Shown: positions 25,400 to 33,657 of the stretch, piece after piece
Position numbering within the stretch: the stretch's first letter is position 1
Layout of the letters: each line of letters begins with the position of its first letter
Assembly: GCA_038212095.1 (NCBI GenBank)
Contig: JBBQUW010000006.1
Span: 1 to 64,000 of the forward strand
Length of the DNA stretch: 64,000 bases
Origin: JAICYJ01 sp038212095
GTDB taxonomy: Bacteria; Actinomycetota; Thermoleophilia; Gaiellales; JAICJC01
Direction of reading: 5' to 3'
The notes under the pieces: model-generated
What the model saw: the letters and a program-made list of their open reading frames with translations, nothing else
Database searches by the model: none
What the model was told of the DNA's origin: nothing
Program-made: the position numbers and the translations under genes

Positions 25400-25492
25400 G
25401 GGGCGGCACGGGCCCGGTGGCCCATCCGGTCTTCAAAACCGGCAGGCCGATGTAACCCATCGGTTGGTAGGTTCGACTCCTGCGCCGCCTCG
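25400..25492 (+). tRNA. selC: tRNA-Sec (anticodon TCA)
   Basis: A 93-nt cloverleaf with all tRNA-Sec hallmarks. The acceptor stem is 8 bp (25400-25407 with 25484-25491, one G-T pair) and discriminator G is at 25492. A long D stem lies around 25410-25423. The anticodon stem CCGGT/ACCGG encloses the loop CTTCAAA with anticodon TCA at 25433-25435. A long variable arm holds GGCCGATG and CATCGG. The T arm is GTAGG-TTCGACT-CCTGC (25467-25483). Acceptor 8 plus T stem 5 gives the bacterial 13-bp domain. CCA is not encoded. It implies that this organism decodes UGA as selenocysteine somewhere; no selAB/selD gene or UGA-containing gene is visible in the window. Confidence 0.93.
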
Positions 25493-25730
25493 TTAGGCCG
25501 AATCCGGCATGGTTGAGCGAATAAAGCGCCGCTTCAAGGTCGACTCCACTTCCAACAACCAAGCCCGCGATTCTGGCGTTCCCCCCGACGAAGCCCCGTC
25601 TCGTTCAGGTCGCTCTTCGGTGCTCGCCAGATCGTGCTTGTGCCGATTGACGCGAATTGTGAAAGGATGACTCGTTCGCCCCGCCGTGCTCCGAGCGGGC
25701 GGGGTCACTCTCAGGGGGATAGGAGGAGCG

Positions 25731-26138
25731 ATGCGAACAGCTTTGCGATCGCGGAAGGTCGCCACGACGGCGGCCATCGCGTGCGGCCTGGTGATCTTGG
25801 GGGGCAGCTTCGCGGCGGCTGACGTTGTCATCAGCCAGGTGGTGTTGACTGACACGACGGCCGTCCACCTGAAGATCGTGCGCACGAAGGCCAATGGTTT
25901 CGATTCGGGCTGGCACAAGCATCCCGGGTTGGCGATCGTCCAGGTGCAGCACGGGCACTTCATGATCACCCAGGGCAGCTGCACAGCGAGGATCGTCGGG
26001 CCGGGTCAGACGTACATCGAGGTTCCCGACCTGCCCGTTCGCGCGGTCGCAGTTGGCCGCATCAAATGGACGACGACGCTGATCCTCCCCGACGGCGAGG
26101 ACGCCGCCACGCCGGTCAGCGATCCCTGCACGCCGTAG
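25731..26138 (+). CDS. Secreted cupin-like protein
   Basis: Protein of 135 aa. The signal peptide (MRTALRSRKVATTAAIACGLVILGGSFAAA) predicts export. The mature part has a cupin first motif, GWHKHPGLAIVQVQHGHFMI, with two histidines, and a second half GPGQTYIEVPDLPVRAVAVG. The ATG at 25731 has a strong GGAGGAG ribosome site 3 nt upstream. The function is unknown; secreted single cupins of this type are common in soil actinobacteria. A strong hairpin follows it. Confidence 0.8.
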   Translation: MRTALRSRKVATTAAIACGLVILGGSFAAADVVISQVVLTDTTAVHLKIVRTKANGFDSGWHKHPGLAIVQVQHGHFMITQGSCTARIVGPGQTYIEVPDLPVRAVAVGRIKWTTTLILPDGEDAATPVSDPCTP

Positions 26139-26152
26139 GCAGAACGGAACGA

Positions 26153-26187
26153 GGGGCCATGCGCCCGCTCTTCGCGCGCATGGCCCC
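26153..26187 (+). terminator. Strong hairpin terminator after the cupin gene
   Basis: GGGGCCATGCGC (26153-26164) is followed by its exact reverse complement at 26176-26187 (12 bp, 11-nt loop), starting 15 bp after the stop codon. The convergent cyclase gene ends at 26297. There is no U-tract, as usual in high-GC genomes. Confidence 0.65.
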
Positions 26188-26296
26188 GACCCGTACCCGG
26201 CTGACTACCGTGGCCCCTGCTGGATGACCGCTGCCCCAACTCGCGGTCGCGTGGTGGCACTCCGAACCGGTGGCACAGCCGCGATCGTGGCCGAAT

Positions 26297-27598
26297 CTAG
26301 GCGACCGCGTAGAGTGGCCAGCGTCCCGGCACGCCCTTGAGTTCACGTTCTCCGCGATCGGCAAACTCCAGACCTGATCCGGCAACCAGATCCCTCACCG
26401 TGCCCGAGACGAGTACCTCGCCGCCGTGAGCCTCGGCCGAGATGCGCGAGCCGATCACCACCGCAAGACCGGCCAGCTTTCCTTCGTGCAGCTCGCACTC
26501 CCCTATGTGGACGCCGATCCGGGCCTCCAGACCGAGCGGTTCGATGCCCGCCGTAATGGCTTGGCCACAACGTATTGCGCGTGCCGGGCCGTCGAACGTC
26601 GCGAAGAAGCCGTCTCCGGCGGTGTCGCGCTCCTCCCCGCGAAATCGCCGCAGTTCACGCCGCACGACCGTATGGTGACGAACGAGCAGGTCGCGCCACG
26701 CGCGATCACCGAGAGCGGCGGCGTGCTCGGTCGAGGCCACGATATCCGTGAACATCACCGTTGCCAGTACGCTCTCAGGCACTTCCGGGGCGTCCTCACC
26801 GGCGACGAACTCCGCGATCACATCGACGACCTCTGGAGACAGATATATCTCGAGGTAGTCCTCACCGCTGACCTGCACCGCTCGTGATGTTGGGATCCGT
26901 GATGCGACGTCCAGCGCGTTCGTGCGATCGAGCGGTCGATGCAACACCAGCGTCGGCACGCGCACCGCCGGCAGCACGTCGCGCAGGTCCACCTCCTCGA
27001 ACGCGCGGTTGAGGGCATAGGCCACAGCGGGGCTCGCGCCAACGCGGAGGGCGTTCGCAAACCAGCGCCGCTCCTCTTCGTCCGGCAACAGGCTGGGGAA
27101 TCCCCCGCGCATGATTTCTTCAGCCAGCGCGTCCGTTCCCCAACGCTCGCGTGTGTCCGCCAGCGTGGTGACGACGTCAGCATCCTGGAGCCCCCCGCCA
27201 AACGCCCGGGGGTGGAACAGTGCAAGTGCCGCGGTCCGTTCCGGGTACGTGGCGGCGTAGAGCGCGGCCATCCCACAGCCCTCGTGCGAGGCCAAGATCA
27301 CGGCCCGGGCCGATCCCGCCGCGTCGAGTACGGCGTGGAGATCCTCCATCCGCGTCTCCAGCGTTGCAAACTGCCCGCCGTGGTCGGACAGCCCTGTGCC
27401 GCGCTTGTCAAACAGGATCAGCCGGAACCGTTCGGCAAGTTGGAGGTAGAAAGCCCGCCACCTGGGATACTCCCAGCCGAAGACCAGATTCGACATGAAG
27501 TCCGGCACGAAGACCAGATCCGTTTCCCCCGTGCCCACAACTTGGTACGCGATCGCGACACCGCCGCTTCGGGCATACCGGATCTGTGACGCCGCCAT
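26297..27598 (-). CDS. Alpha/beta-hydrolase fused to class III adenylate/guanylate cyclase
   Basis: Protein of about 433 aa. The N-terminal alpha/beta-hydrolase domain (about 1-255) has FDKRGTGLSD and a nucleophile region ASHEGCGMA, a variant of GxSxG. The C-terminal class III cyclase domain (about 270-430) has both metal-binding Asp segments, MFTDIVASTEHAAALGD and DTAGDGFFATFDGPARAI, then GLEARIGVHIGE and VIGSRISAEAHGGEVLVS. It would make cAMP or cGMP, with the hydrolase domain as a possible sensor of a small ester. This fusion is common in actinobacteria. The start at 27598 (MAASQIRY) is favoured; an ATG 12 codons upstream is also open. Confidence 0.88.
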   Translation of the reverse strand: MAASQIRYARSGGVAIAYQVVGTGETDLVFVPDFMSNLVFGWEYPRWRAFYLQLAERFRLILFDKRGTGLSDHGGQFATLETRMEDLHAVLDAAGSARAVILASHEGCGMAALYAATYPERTAALALFHPRAFGGGLQDADVVTTLADTRERWGTDALAEEIMRGGFPSLLPDEEERRWFANALRVGASPAVAYALNRAFEEVDLRDVLPAVRVPTLVLHRPLDRTNALDVASRIPTSRAVQVSGEDYLEIYLSPEVVDVIAEFVAGEDAPEVPESVLATVMFTDIVASTEHAAALGDRAWRDLLVRHHTVVRRELRRFRGEERDTAGDGFFATFDGPARAIRCGQAITAGIEPLGLEARIGVHIGECELHEGKLAGLAVVIGSRISAEAHGGEVLVSGTVRDLVAGSGLEFADRGERELKGVPGRWPLYAVA

Positions 27599-27812
27599 CC
27601 TCGCGATTGTGCCCGACGGCCCTCTCGAAGGCAACCGCCGACGCGGACCGGCTCGAGACTCTGCCTGAAAGACAGGGCATAGCGCGTGAAAGATGCGTCG
27701 TACTGCGGCTGCCCGGCGTCACGCCCACGACCGCCTCGATCGGGCCCGCTCGGATGTCGGACGGAGCTGGTGGAGCGCTGAGCGCCTGACCGCCTCGGGT
27801 GGTGGTTTTGGG

Positions 27813-28253
27813 TCAGGCGCTGGGGCGCTGCTGGATCTCAAGAGCGCGGGCAAGGAAGGCCGCGACGACTCGAAGCTCCTCGGGCGGCAACTCGTCGACC
27901 AGCTCGAGGAGCGGCCCGATGCGCGGGCCGAGAACGCGCCGTGCCTCGGCCACGGCGTGCTGCGTCGGAATGAGGGCTATGCGGCGTCGGTCGTCGGCGT
28001 CGCGTACCCGCTCTACGTGACCGGCCCGCTCAAGCCGGTCCGCGAGCGCGGTCGCCGCAGGTGACGTGAGGCCCAGCCGCCGCCCGAGCTCGTTCGGGCC
28101 GGCCGGGCCGTGCTCCAGCAAGTGATCCAGTGCCCGCAGGTCTGTGCTCCCGACGCCCAGTTCGCGCGCGATCCGCGCGGTCTCGTCATGGGCTCCAGTC
28201 ACGTAGGCCTTGAGAAGCCAGATCACGTCACCTGAGGTGGCGGACGTTGACAT
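27813..28253 (-). CDS. MarR-family regulator
   Basis: Protein of about 146 aa with the MarR winged helix: LGVGSTDLRALDHLLEHGPAGPNELGRRLGLTSPAATALADRLERAGHVERVRDADDRRR, including the conserved wing DDRRR. It is divergent from a YceI-like gene with about 30 bp between starts, so it probably represses that gene and itself. The AT-rich spacer (28255-28285) with TGTGATCATGT-like symmetry is a candidate operator. The ligand is unknown. Confidence 0.9.
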   Translation of the reverse strand: MSTSATSGDVIWLLKAYVTGAHDETARIARELGVGSTDLRALDHLLEHGPAGPNELGRRLGLTSPAATALADRLERAGHVERVRDADDRRRIALIPTQHAVAEARRVLGPRIGPLLELVDELPPEELRVVAAFLARALEIQQRPSA

Positions 28254-28283
28254 CGAGACCACGATATGTGATCATGTAGCTAA

Positions 28284-28814
28284 ATGAATGAGTTAGTTGA
28301 TGATCGAGCGACTATCGCGGGCGCGTTGGACGCCGACTCGAGTGCCTTGCGATTTGCCGTACGCAAGTTCGGGCTGATCACAGTCGGTGGGACGCTCCGT
28401 GCCGCCGACGCCGTGCTCCAGGAGCACAGTGACCACCTGAGCATCACCGGACGCGTATTCGTAGCCACGCTGGACACGGGCAATCGCCGCCGCGATGCCC
28501 ATCTCCACAGCGCGGACTTTCTCGACGCCGCTCGCTATCCCGCGATCTTCCTGGACGTGTACAAGCTCCCGCTCCACGGATTTGGTACCGCAATCGGACG
28601 TCTGCGCGTTCGAGGCACTGCGACCGAAGTGGAGCTCGATGTCTGCGTCGATGAAGCCGCCGGGAACCGGTGTGTGCGCGCCACAGGCCTTCTCGACCGC
28701 CGCGCCGCGGGCATCGTCCCGCCCGGCCGGTGGGATCGCATCATCGGGTCCGACGTCCACCTGGATCTCACGGCATGGTTCCGTCCGCCCGACGCCGTAC
28801 GAGCAGCACGATGA
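28284..28814 (+). CDS. YceI-like polyisoprenoid/lipid-binding protein
   Basis: Protein of 176 aa with YceI features: LDADSSALRFAVRKFGLITVGGTL at the start, then VATLDTGNRRRDAHLHSADFLDAARYPAIFLD and the lipocalin-like strand pattern. There is no signal peptide, so it acts in the cytoplasm, as in the actinobacterial branch. It binds an isoprenoid or amphiphile. It is divergent from a MarR gene and overlaps a membrane-protein gene by 4 bp (ATGA). Confidence 0.82.
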   Translation: MNELVDDRATIAGALDADSSALRFAVRKFGLITVGGTLRAADAVLQEHSDHLSITGRVFVATLDTGNRRRDAHLHSADFLDAARYPAIFLDVYKLPLHGFGTAIGRLRVRGTATEVELDVCVDEAAGNRCVRATGLLDRRAAGIVPPGRWDRIIGSDVHLDLTAWFRPPDAVRAAR

Positions 28815-29233
28815 GCGCCCACCAAGGCTCCGCGCGGGCCGAGCGCGCCCGCGCCTCCCGGTTGGTACCGCCCGACTGGGTCTTTCTCGTCGCGTGGCCG
28901 CTGTTGAAAGTTGGGGCCGTACGCGCGGACATTCGAGTCGCACGGATGCCCCGCGACTCGCCGCTTCGCCATCCGCTGATCTGGTTGCGCCTTGCCGACT
29001 GGCTTCTGTTCGGACTGTTCCCGCGCCTCGCGCCGCGCTCCGATAGCGTCGCCGTCGTCATTGCGCTCACCGGCGGGCAGGCTGTAGCGACCGGGGAAGC
29101 GATGCGCCGCGGGCGACGCGATCCGATGATCACGAGGCCACTCGCTCCCCAGCTCTGCTGGCTCGTATACGCGACGGTTGTGCCGCTGCTCGCCTCAAAA
29201 CCGGAAGGACGAACCCCCAACCTCACTGCGTAG
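28811..29233 (+). CDS. Small hydrophobic protein of unknown function
   Basis: Protein of 140 aa with several hydrophobic segments (WVFLVAWPLLKVGAV; LIWLRLADWLLFGLF; VAVVIALTGGQAV; LCWLVYATVVPLLA), suggesting membrane association, separated by Arg-rich stretches. ATG at 28811 overlaps the YceI stop, so the two are translationally coupled and probably share MarR control. No family recognised. Confidence 0.55.
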   Translation: MSAHQGSARAERARASRLVPPDWVFLVAWPLLKVGAVRADIRVARMPRDSPLRHPLIWLRLADWLLFGLFPRLAPRSDSVAVVIALTGGQAVATGEAMRRGRRDPMITRPLAPQLCWLVYATVVPLLASKPEGRTPNLTA

Positions 29234-29244
29234 GAACGAGCAAC

Positions 29245-29493
29245 GTGAGTGTGTCGTTCGCTGATCCGATCCGCCGCCACGGCGACGATGCTCCAATCAT
29301 GGCAACTATCGAAACATTCAGAACAGCTGTGGTGTGGTGCCAGTGCTGCAGCGACGCGGGATGCCCGAACCAGATGGATCACGTGGACTGCTCCACCGTG
29401 TGCGTCGTCTGCCACCAGCCGTGCCAGTGCGTCGGCTGTGCCGCGAACGCCGAGCCGGACATCAGACCAGCCGGCGCGGAGAGATCCGGCTGA
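29245..29493 (+). CDS. Small cysteine-rich, probable metal-binding protein
   Basis: Protein of 82 aa (GTG at 29245) or 64 aa (ATG at 29299). It holds ten cysteines within about 40 residues: CQCC, GCPN, DCS, VCVVC, PCQC and GC. The spacing suggests two zinc- or iron-sulfur-type knuckles. An AGGA lies before the GTG; nothing clear lies before the ATG. The base composition of this stretch is less GC-rich than its neighbours. No family recognised, and it could be a chance open frame, but so dense a Cys pattern is unusual for one. Confidence 0.5.
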   Translation: MSVSFADPIRRHGDDAPIMATIETFRTAVVWCQCCSDAGCPNQMDHVDCSTVCVVCHQPCQCVGCAANAEPDIRPAGAERSG

Positions 29494-29579
29494 TGCCTCG
29501 GGGCGCTCCCCGGGCCAGATGACCTGCGGACTCCCGTCGATCTCTTGCGCAGCCGGCCGGGAGCCCGCAGGTGTTGGTG

Positions 29580-29816
29580 TCAGGCCGCCAGGCCGCCGGC
29601 CGGGTCGCCGTTTCCCTCGATCAGCCGGGCGAGAGTGACCCGCACGCGTTCGGCCTCACGGGCGTGGGCGTCGAGCTCTTCGTGCGAGGCGCCGCGCTGC
29701 TCGAGCAGGCCGCCGACCAGCACCAGGCCACGCAGGCGCAGCAGCAGGTCGTCGATCCTTCCGTCGAGCAGCACGCTGTCGTCGGGACTGCTGGAGGTGT
29801 GCAACATCGTCGTCAT
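29580..29816 (-). CDS. Small protein coupled to the MFS transporter
   Basis: Protein of 78 aa. The ATG at 29816 overlaps the last base of the MFS stop (TGATG). The sequence is helical: DDLLLRLRGLVLVGGLLEQRG, then SHEELDAHAREAERVRVTLARLI, an amphipathic stretch that could form a coiled coil. It is probably co-expressed with the efflux pump. No function assigned. Confidence 0.5.
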   Translation of the reverse strand: MTTMLHTSSSPDDSVLLDGRIDDLLLRLRGLVLVGGLLEQRGASHEELDAHAREAERVRVTLARLIEGNGDPAGGLAA

Positions 29817-31303
29817 CAGGCAGCCTCCTCGAGGCGAGCGGGGGATACGGAGGGAAGCGGCTGCGCAGCATCGGCCGCCGGTTGCGGCCGAAGCAGCGCG
29901 GCCGCGATCGCGGCGCCGAACACCGCTGCCACGGCCAGAACGGTGAACCCGACCTGGAAGCCATGGGTGAGGCCGCCGTCGATGGCCGCCAGACGCGCCC
30001 GCCCGGTGGCTCCGCCGCCGGACGACGCGTAGGACGCCGCGATGGTGGTGACAGCGGCAAGCCCGATCGCTCCGCCCACCTGACGGGTGGTGTTGATCAG
30101 TCCGGAAGCGATCCCTGCGTCGGCGCGCTGCACGCCCGCCAGTCCGGCGATCGTCACCGGCACGAAGCTCAGCGCCAGCCCCACCCCGCTGACCAGGAGC
30201 GCCGGAAAGAGATCCCAGAAGTAGTGACCACCGGTCGGCAGCCGCGTGAAGGCCGCCAGCGCGACCGCGTCGAGCGCGAGCCCGGTCGCGAGCACCCTGC
30301 GCACGCCGAGCCGGGTGACCAGCATCTGTGCGACGTTCGAGAAAACGATGATCGTCAACGTGACCGTCGCGAAGCCGACGCCGGTCTGCAGCGCCGAGTA
30401 GCCGAGCACCTGCTGCATGTACAGCGTCAAGAGGAAGAACTCGGAGAAGGCAATCGCACCGATCACGGCCGCGATTGCGTTGGCGGCGCTCAGCATCCGG
30501 TTTCGGAACATCCGCATCGGCAGGAGGGGCGACGGCGAACGCAGCTCGATCGCGACGAACGCGGCCAGCAGAACAGCCGATCCGCCCACCAGCGTCAGCG
30601 TGGTCAGGCTGCCCCAGCCATCCTGCGCGGCGCGGGTCATCGCATAGACGAGCACCATCACGCCGGCGGTGACCGACGTTGCGCCGGCCACATCGAAGTG
30701 CCGGTGCTCCTGGCCGCGGCTCTCGGCCAGCACCAGCGGCGCCGCCGCGATCACGGCGATGCCCACCGGCAGGTTGATGAAGAATACCCACGACCAGTTG
30801 AGGTAGGAGGTGAGAAATCCGCCCAGCAGCACGCCGAACGCTCCGCCTGAGCCCGAGGCAGCGCCCCAGATGCCAAGCGCACGGTTTCGCTCCTGGCCCT
30901 CGGCGAAGGTGGTCATCAGGATCGAGAGTCCAGCCGGCGCGAACAGTGCGCCGCCCAGTCCCTGCAGCGCGCGGAAGCCGATCAGCGAGCTCTCCGACCA
31001 TGAGATGCCGCACAGCAGCGAGCTGACCGAGAACACGGCCAGACCGGCCATGAAGACGCGCCGCCGGCCGAACACATCGGCCAGCCGGCCGCCCAGCAGC
31101 AGCACGCCGCCGAACAGGATCGCGTAGGCGCTGATCACCCACTGGAGGTTCGCCTGCGAGAAGTGCAGGTCGCCCTTGATCGCCGGCAGCGCCACGTTCA
31201 CGATCGCGATGTCCAGCACAACCATGAACTGCGCCGCCACGATCACCGCCAGGGCAAGCCACCTGCGTCGGGGCTGATCTGCCATAATCCGTGACTGCAA
31301 CAT
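29816..31303 (-). CDS. MFS drug-efflux transporter, DHA2 (14-TM) family
   Basis: Protein of 495 aa with 14 predicted membrane segments. Motif A is GRLADVFGRRRVF, motif B is in FRALQGLGGALFAPAGLS and motif C in GGAFGVLLGGFLT. The early VVLDIAIVNVALPAI motif is characteristic of DHA2 proton-driven multidrug exporters (EmrB/QacA type). The start is the ATG at 31303 or the ATG six codons on (MADQPRRR). It is divergent from a MarR gene, with an inverted repeat in the shared 75-bp spacer, so MarR repression relieved by a toxic ligand is likely. Confidence 0.93.
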   Translation of the reverse strand: MLQSRIMADQPRRRWLALAVIVAAQFMVVLDIAIVNVALPAIKGDLHFSQANLQWVISAYAILFGGVLLLGGRLADVFGRRRVFMAGLAVFSVSSLLCGISWSESSLIGFRALQGLGGALFAPAGLSILMTTFAEGQERNRALGIWGAASGSGGAFGVLLGGFLTSYLNWSWVFFINLPVGIAVIAAAPLVLAESRGQEHRHFDVAGATSVTAGVMVLVYAMTRAAQDGWGSLTTLTLVGGSAVLLAAFVAIELRSPSPLLPMRMFRNRMLSAANAIAAVIGAIAFSEFFLLTLYMQQVLGYSALQTGVGFATVTLTIIVFSNVAQMLVTRLGVRRVLATGLALDAVALAAFTRLPTGGHYFWDLFPALLVSGVGLALSFVPVTIAGLAGVQRADAGIASGLINTTRQVGGAIGLAAVTTIAASYASSGGGATGRARLAAIDGGLTHGFQVGFTVLAVAAVFGAAIAAALLRPQPAADAAQPLPSVSPARLEEAA

Positions 31304-31318
31304 TCATTTACTCCTAAA

Positions 31319-31339
31319 ATCGTTGATGAATACAACGAT
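31319..31339. promoter_or_regulatory. Candidate MarR operator between MFS and marR
   Basis: ATCGTTG (31319-31325) and CAACGAT (31333-31339) form a perfect 7-bp inverted repeat with a 7-nt spacer. It is in the AT-rich gap between the two divergent starts (31303 and 31379). Centre-to-centre spacing of 14 nt suits a MarR dimer. The assignment rests on position and symmetry. Confidence 0.6.
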
Positions 31340-31378
31340 AGCACACTCTGACTATCGGATGCGCTACACTTTGTCTAA

Positions 31379-31888
31379 ATGGACGTCACAGCCCCCCATA
31401 CACGCCCGGCGACGGCGCCTCCCGGCCCACCCAAGGAGCTGCTGTCAAGCAGCACGTTCCTGCTCAAGCGGCTGGGGTTCGCGGCAAAGGACGCCACCCA
31501 CCACGCCTTCGAGGGCATCGGACTCTCGGCATTCCACTTCGCGGTGCTATCGCTGCTCGAGGAGGATGCACGCGAGACGCAGGCGATGATCGCCGACGCA
31601 CTCGGGTATGACCGCAGCCACATCGTTCGGCTGCTGGACGAGTTGGAGGAGCGTGAGATGGTCGTCCGCAAGCGCGACCCGGACGATCGTCGCCGCCACG
31701 TGGTCAAGCTGACCTCGGAGGGGCGTGGGATGCTGCGCCGCATGCGCGGGGTGGTGCGCAAGCTCGAGGAAGAGTTCCTCTCGCCGCTTGACGTGGAGCA
31801 GCAGCAGCAGCTTCAGGCGCTGCTGGCCACGCTGGCCAGCCACCACGATCCCCGCTGCGCGCTGCGCGACCCTGCTCCGCCTCGGTAG
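31379..31888 (+). CDS. MarR-family regulator of the adjacent MFS pump
   Basis: Protein of 169 aa. The winged-helix core runs ETQAMIADALGYDRSHIVRLLDELEEREMVVRKRDPDDRRRHVVKLTSEG, with the conserved wing Asp-Arg-Arg. The C-terminal dimer helix follows (VRKLEEEFLSPLDVEQQQQLQALLATL). ATG at 31379; TACACT at 31365-31370 could serve as -10, leaving a very short leader. It is divergent from the DHA2 transporter. Confidence 0.92.
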   Translation: MDVTAPHTRPATAPPGPPKELLSSSTFLLKRLGFAAKDATHHAFEGIGLSAFHFAVLSLLEEDARETQAMIADALGYDRSHIVRLLDELEEREMVVRKRDPDDRRRHVVKLTSEGRGMLRRMRGVVRKLEEEFLSPLDVEQQQQLQALLATLASHHDPRCALRDPAPPR

Positions 31889-32329
31889 ACGAGGATCCTA
31901 CGTTCTCCGGCCCGGGCGTTTCTGCGGATCTCGCTGCGGGCCGTCCGACGTCACCCCTTCAACGAGGCAGCGGCCGCCTTCATCGTACGATCGATGGCGA
32001 ACGCGTCAGGACGATCGCTGGCGATTCCGAGCAGGAGGATCCGGCCGCTGACGCGATCACCTGATAGGAGCCGTCTCGGAGCACGTTCCCATGTCGGATG
32101 ATCGGCACGCTCGTGGGGCCGCCCTCGTTGCGATCCTCAAAGATGCCCGGCGCGAGCGGAAGCGGGGGCGGACTTCGCGCAGAAACGCAAGGACGGTCAC
32201 GGCCGGCAGCGGTGCCCGCAACCGTGTATCCATGCACGATCTACCCACATTGCCACAGCCTTGGAGCTGTCCGGCGCGGGTCGGGCTTGGCGCCAAACCC
32301 GCTTCGGTGGGATACTTCACCCAGACGCT
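31889..32329. other. Intergenic region, 441 bp, no recognisable feature
   Basis: The region lies between marR and a small zinc-ribbon ORF. Open frames on both strands (for instance 31980-32237 minus) lack ribosome sites and family resemblance. No hairpin with a T-tract, tRNA or repeat was noticed. Confidence 0.4.
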
Positions 32330-32566
32330 GTGCCGAAACGCGACGGCAAGGCGAGACCGGCTCGGCCGGTCGACGGCACCCGTTGCTCGCGCACCACGGC
32401 CCGAGGAGCATCCTTGCCCCCCACGCCCAGCTACTCGACACGAGCGCACTCCTCCAGCAGGAGCAAGGCGCGACCATGCGAGCTCTGCTACCGGCCCATC
32501 GATACCGCACACGAGCGCTTCTGCTCGACGTGCGAGCCCAAGGCGAAGAGCCTCAAGCGGCTCTGA
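32330..32566 (+). CDS. Possible small zinc-ribbon protein
   Basis: Protein of 78 aa from the GTG at 32330. The first 50 residues are basic and low in complexity; the last 30 hold two CxxC knuckles (PCELCYRPID and FCSTCEPKAK) spaced as in zinc ribbons. It ends 9 bp before the convergent lipoprotein gene. No clear ribosome site. The zinc-ribbon end speaks for a real gene. Confidence 0.42.
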   Translation: MPKRDGKARPARPVDGTRCSRTTARGASLPPTPSYSTRAHSSSRSKARPCELCYRPIDTAHERFCSTCEPKAKSLKRL

Positions 32567-32575
32567 CCGACCGGT

Positions 32576-33055
32576 TCAACGGGCATCGCCAGGCGGCGTG
32601 TCGACGCGAAGTCGGATCGTGACGTCGCCTGGCGGTCCCGACAGCTTGGTGATCAGGACGCGCCACCTGCCGGCTGGCATCGGACACCACTCCTCCCCCA
32701 CGGTGCAGGTGACGCCGACCCGGCCGACGCTGCACCCGCTGCTGGGCCCGACCGGCACCGTGCTGATCGCCAGCGGCGCTGATACCGACGGCAGTTGAAC
32801 GGTGGCGCGAGCGCGCGTTCCCGGCGGTGCCTGCAGCCGGTAGAGCAGGATCACGCCGGCCCGCCGATCCAGCTGCGCGACGGCCGTCGCCCGCGCGGGG
32901 CCGAGCCGGAAGGTGACCGCGGAGCCCCGCAGCACGACGAGCGGTACGGTGGCGGTTCGGGCGAAGGTGCGATCGCCTTGACCGCCCGTCGCCGCCGGGG
33001 ACGCACATGCCGCCGCGAGCGCTGCAACCACGGCGGCAATCATCATCTTCGCCAT
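32576..33055 (-). CDS. Small secreted lipoprotein
   Basis: Protein of 159 aa with signal MAKMMIAAVVAALAAAC (lipobox AAAC, Cys17). The mature domain is beta-rich, with three further Cys (GCSVG, VTCTVG, EWCPM) that could form disulfides. Repeated short strands resemble an Ig-like or C2-like fold, but no family is recognised. It follows the stress operon on the same strand with a 91-bp gap, so co-regulation is possible but uncertain. Confidence 0.7.
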   Translation of the reverse strand: MAKMMIAAVVAALAAACASPAATGGQGDRTFARTATVPLVVLRGSAVTFRLGPARATAVAQLDRRAGVILLYRLQAPPGTRARATVQLPSVSAPLAISTVPVGPSSGCSVGRVGVTCTVGEEWCPMPAGRWRVLITKLSGPPGDVTIRLRVDTPPGDAR

Positions 33056-33146
33056 CGCGATGACTACGTCGCGAGATCGTCTGTGAGTCCCGGTCGTCCC
33101 GCCGGGTTTGACGGCACCGATCCACCAACGGCCGGTTTGCGGTGAC

Positions 33147-33644
33147 CTACGTCAGGAGCAGTGATCGCAGCGCGCGCTGGCGGTGATCGAAGATGCGGAT
33201 CAGGTCGCGCTCGGCGACCGCCGCATTGCCGATCCGATCGATCAGGCCGCCGCCTCGAATGCGGTAGCTCACCCGGTCTGCGACCACGACGCCGCCGGCG
33301 ACCTCGTAGAAGCGATGCTCGTGTACCCAGCGCGCGTACGGACCAGAGATCTGGCTATCGACGAATCGGTGCGGCGGCTCCCAGGCGGCGATCAGCGTCC
33401 GCCAGCGAAGCGGCACGCCGTGCAGCCGCAGCCGGTACTCGATCTCGGCGCCGCTGGCCATCACGATCGGCTGCGGAGTGACGACCGCAAACCGCAGCCA
33501 GGCCGGAGTGATCGACTCGAGGTTCATCGCGTCGGCGAAGAACGGAAACACCCCGGCCCGCGGCAGCGGCAGCCACATGCGAGCCTCGAGCAGGTGACCG
33601 TCGCCGTCGCCGCGCACGGCGACCACGTCGCTCAGCCGATGCAT
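33147..33644 (-). CDS. SRPBCC-superfamily (START-like) ligand-binding protein
   Basis: Protein of 165 aa with the pattern of actinobacterial SRPBCC cell-division-inhibitor-like proteins: MWLPLPRAGVFPFFADAMNLESITPAWLRF, then EIEYRLRLHGVPLRWRTLI, WEPPHRFVDSQISGPYARWVHEHRF and a long C-terminal helix FDHRQRALRSLL. It binds a hydrophobic ligand in a helix-grip cavity. The ATG at 33644 is used. It follows the STAS gene by 13 bp, so it is likely the tail of the stress operon. Confidence 0.85.
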   Translation of the reverse strand: MHRLSDVVAVRGDGDGHLLEARMWLPLPRAGVFPFFADAMNLESITPAWLRFAVVTPQPIVMASGAEIEYRLRLHGVPLRWRTLIAAWEPPHRFVDSQISGPYARWVHEHRFYEVAGGVVVADRVSYRIRGGGLIDRIGNAAVAERDLIRIFDHRQRALRSLLLT

Positions 33645-33657
33645 GAGGGGTGGCGGA

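Noticed and set aside
29580..31307. 575-codon frame spanning the MFS gene
   Set aside because: Only its last 78 codons look like a gene (29580-29816); the rest is an off-frame reading of the transporter.
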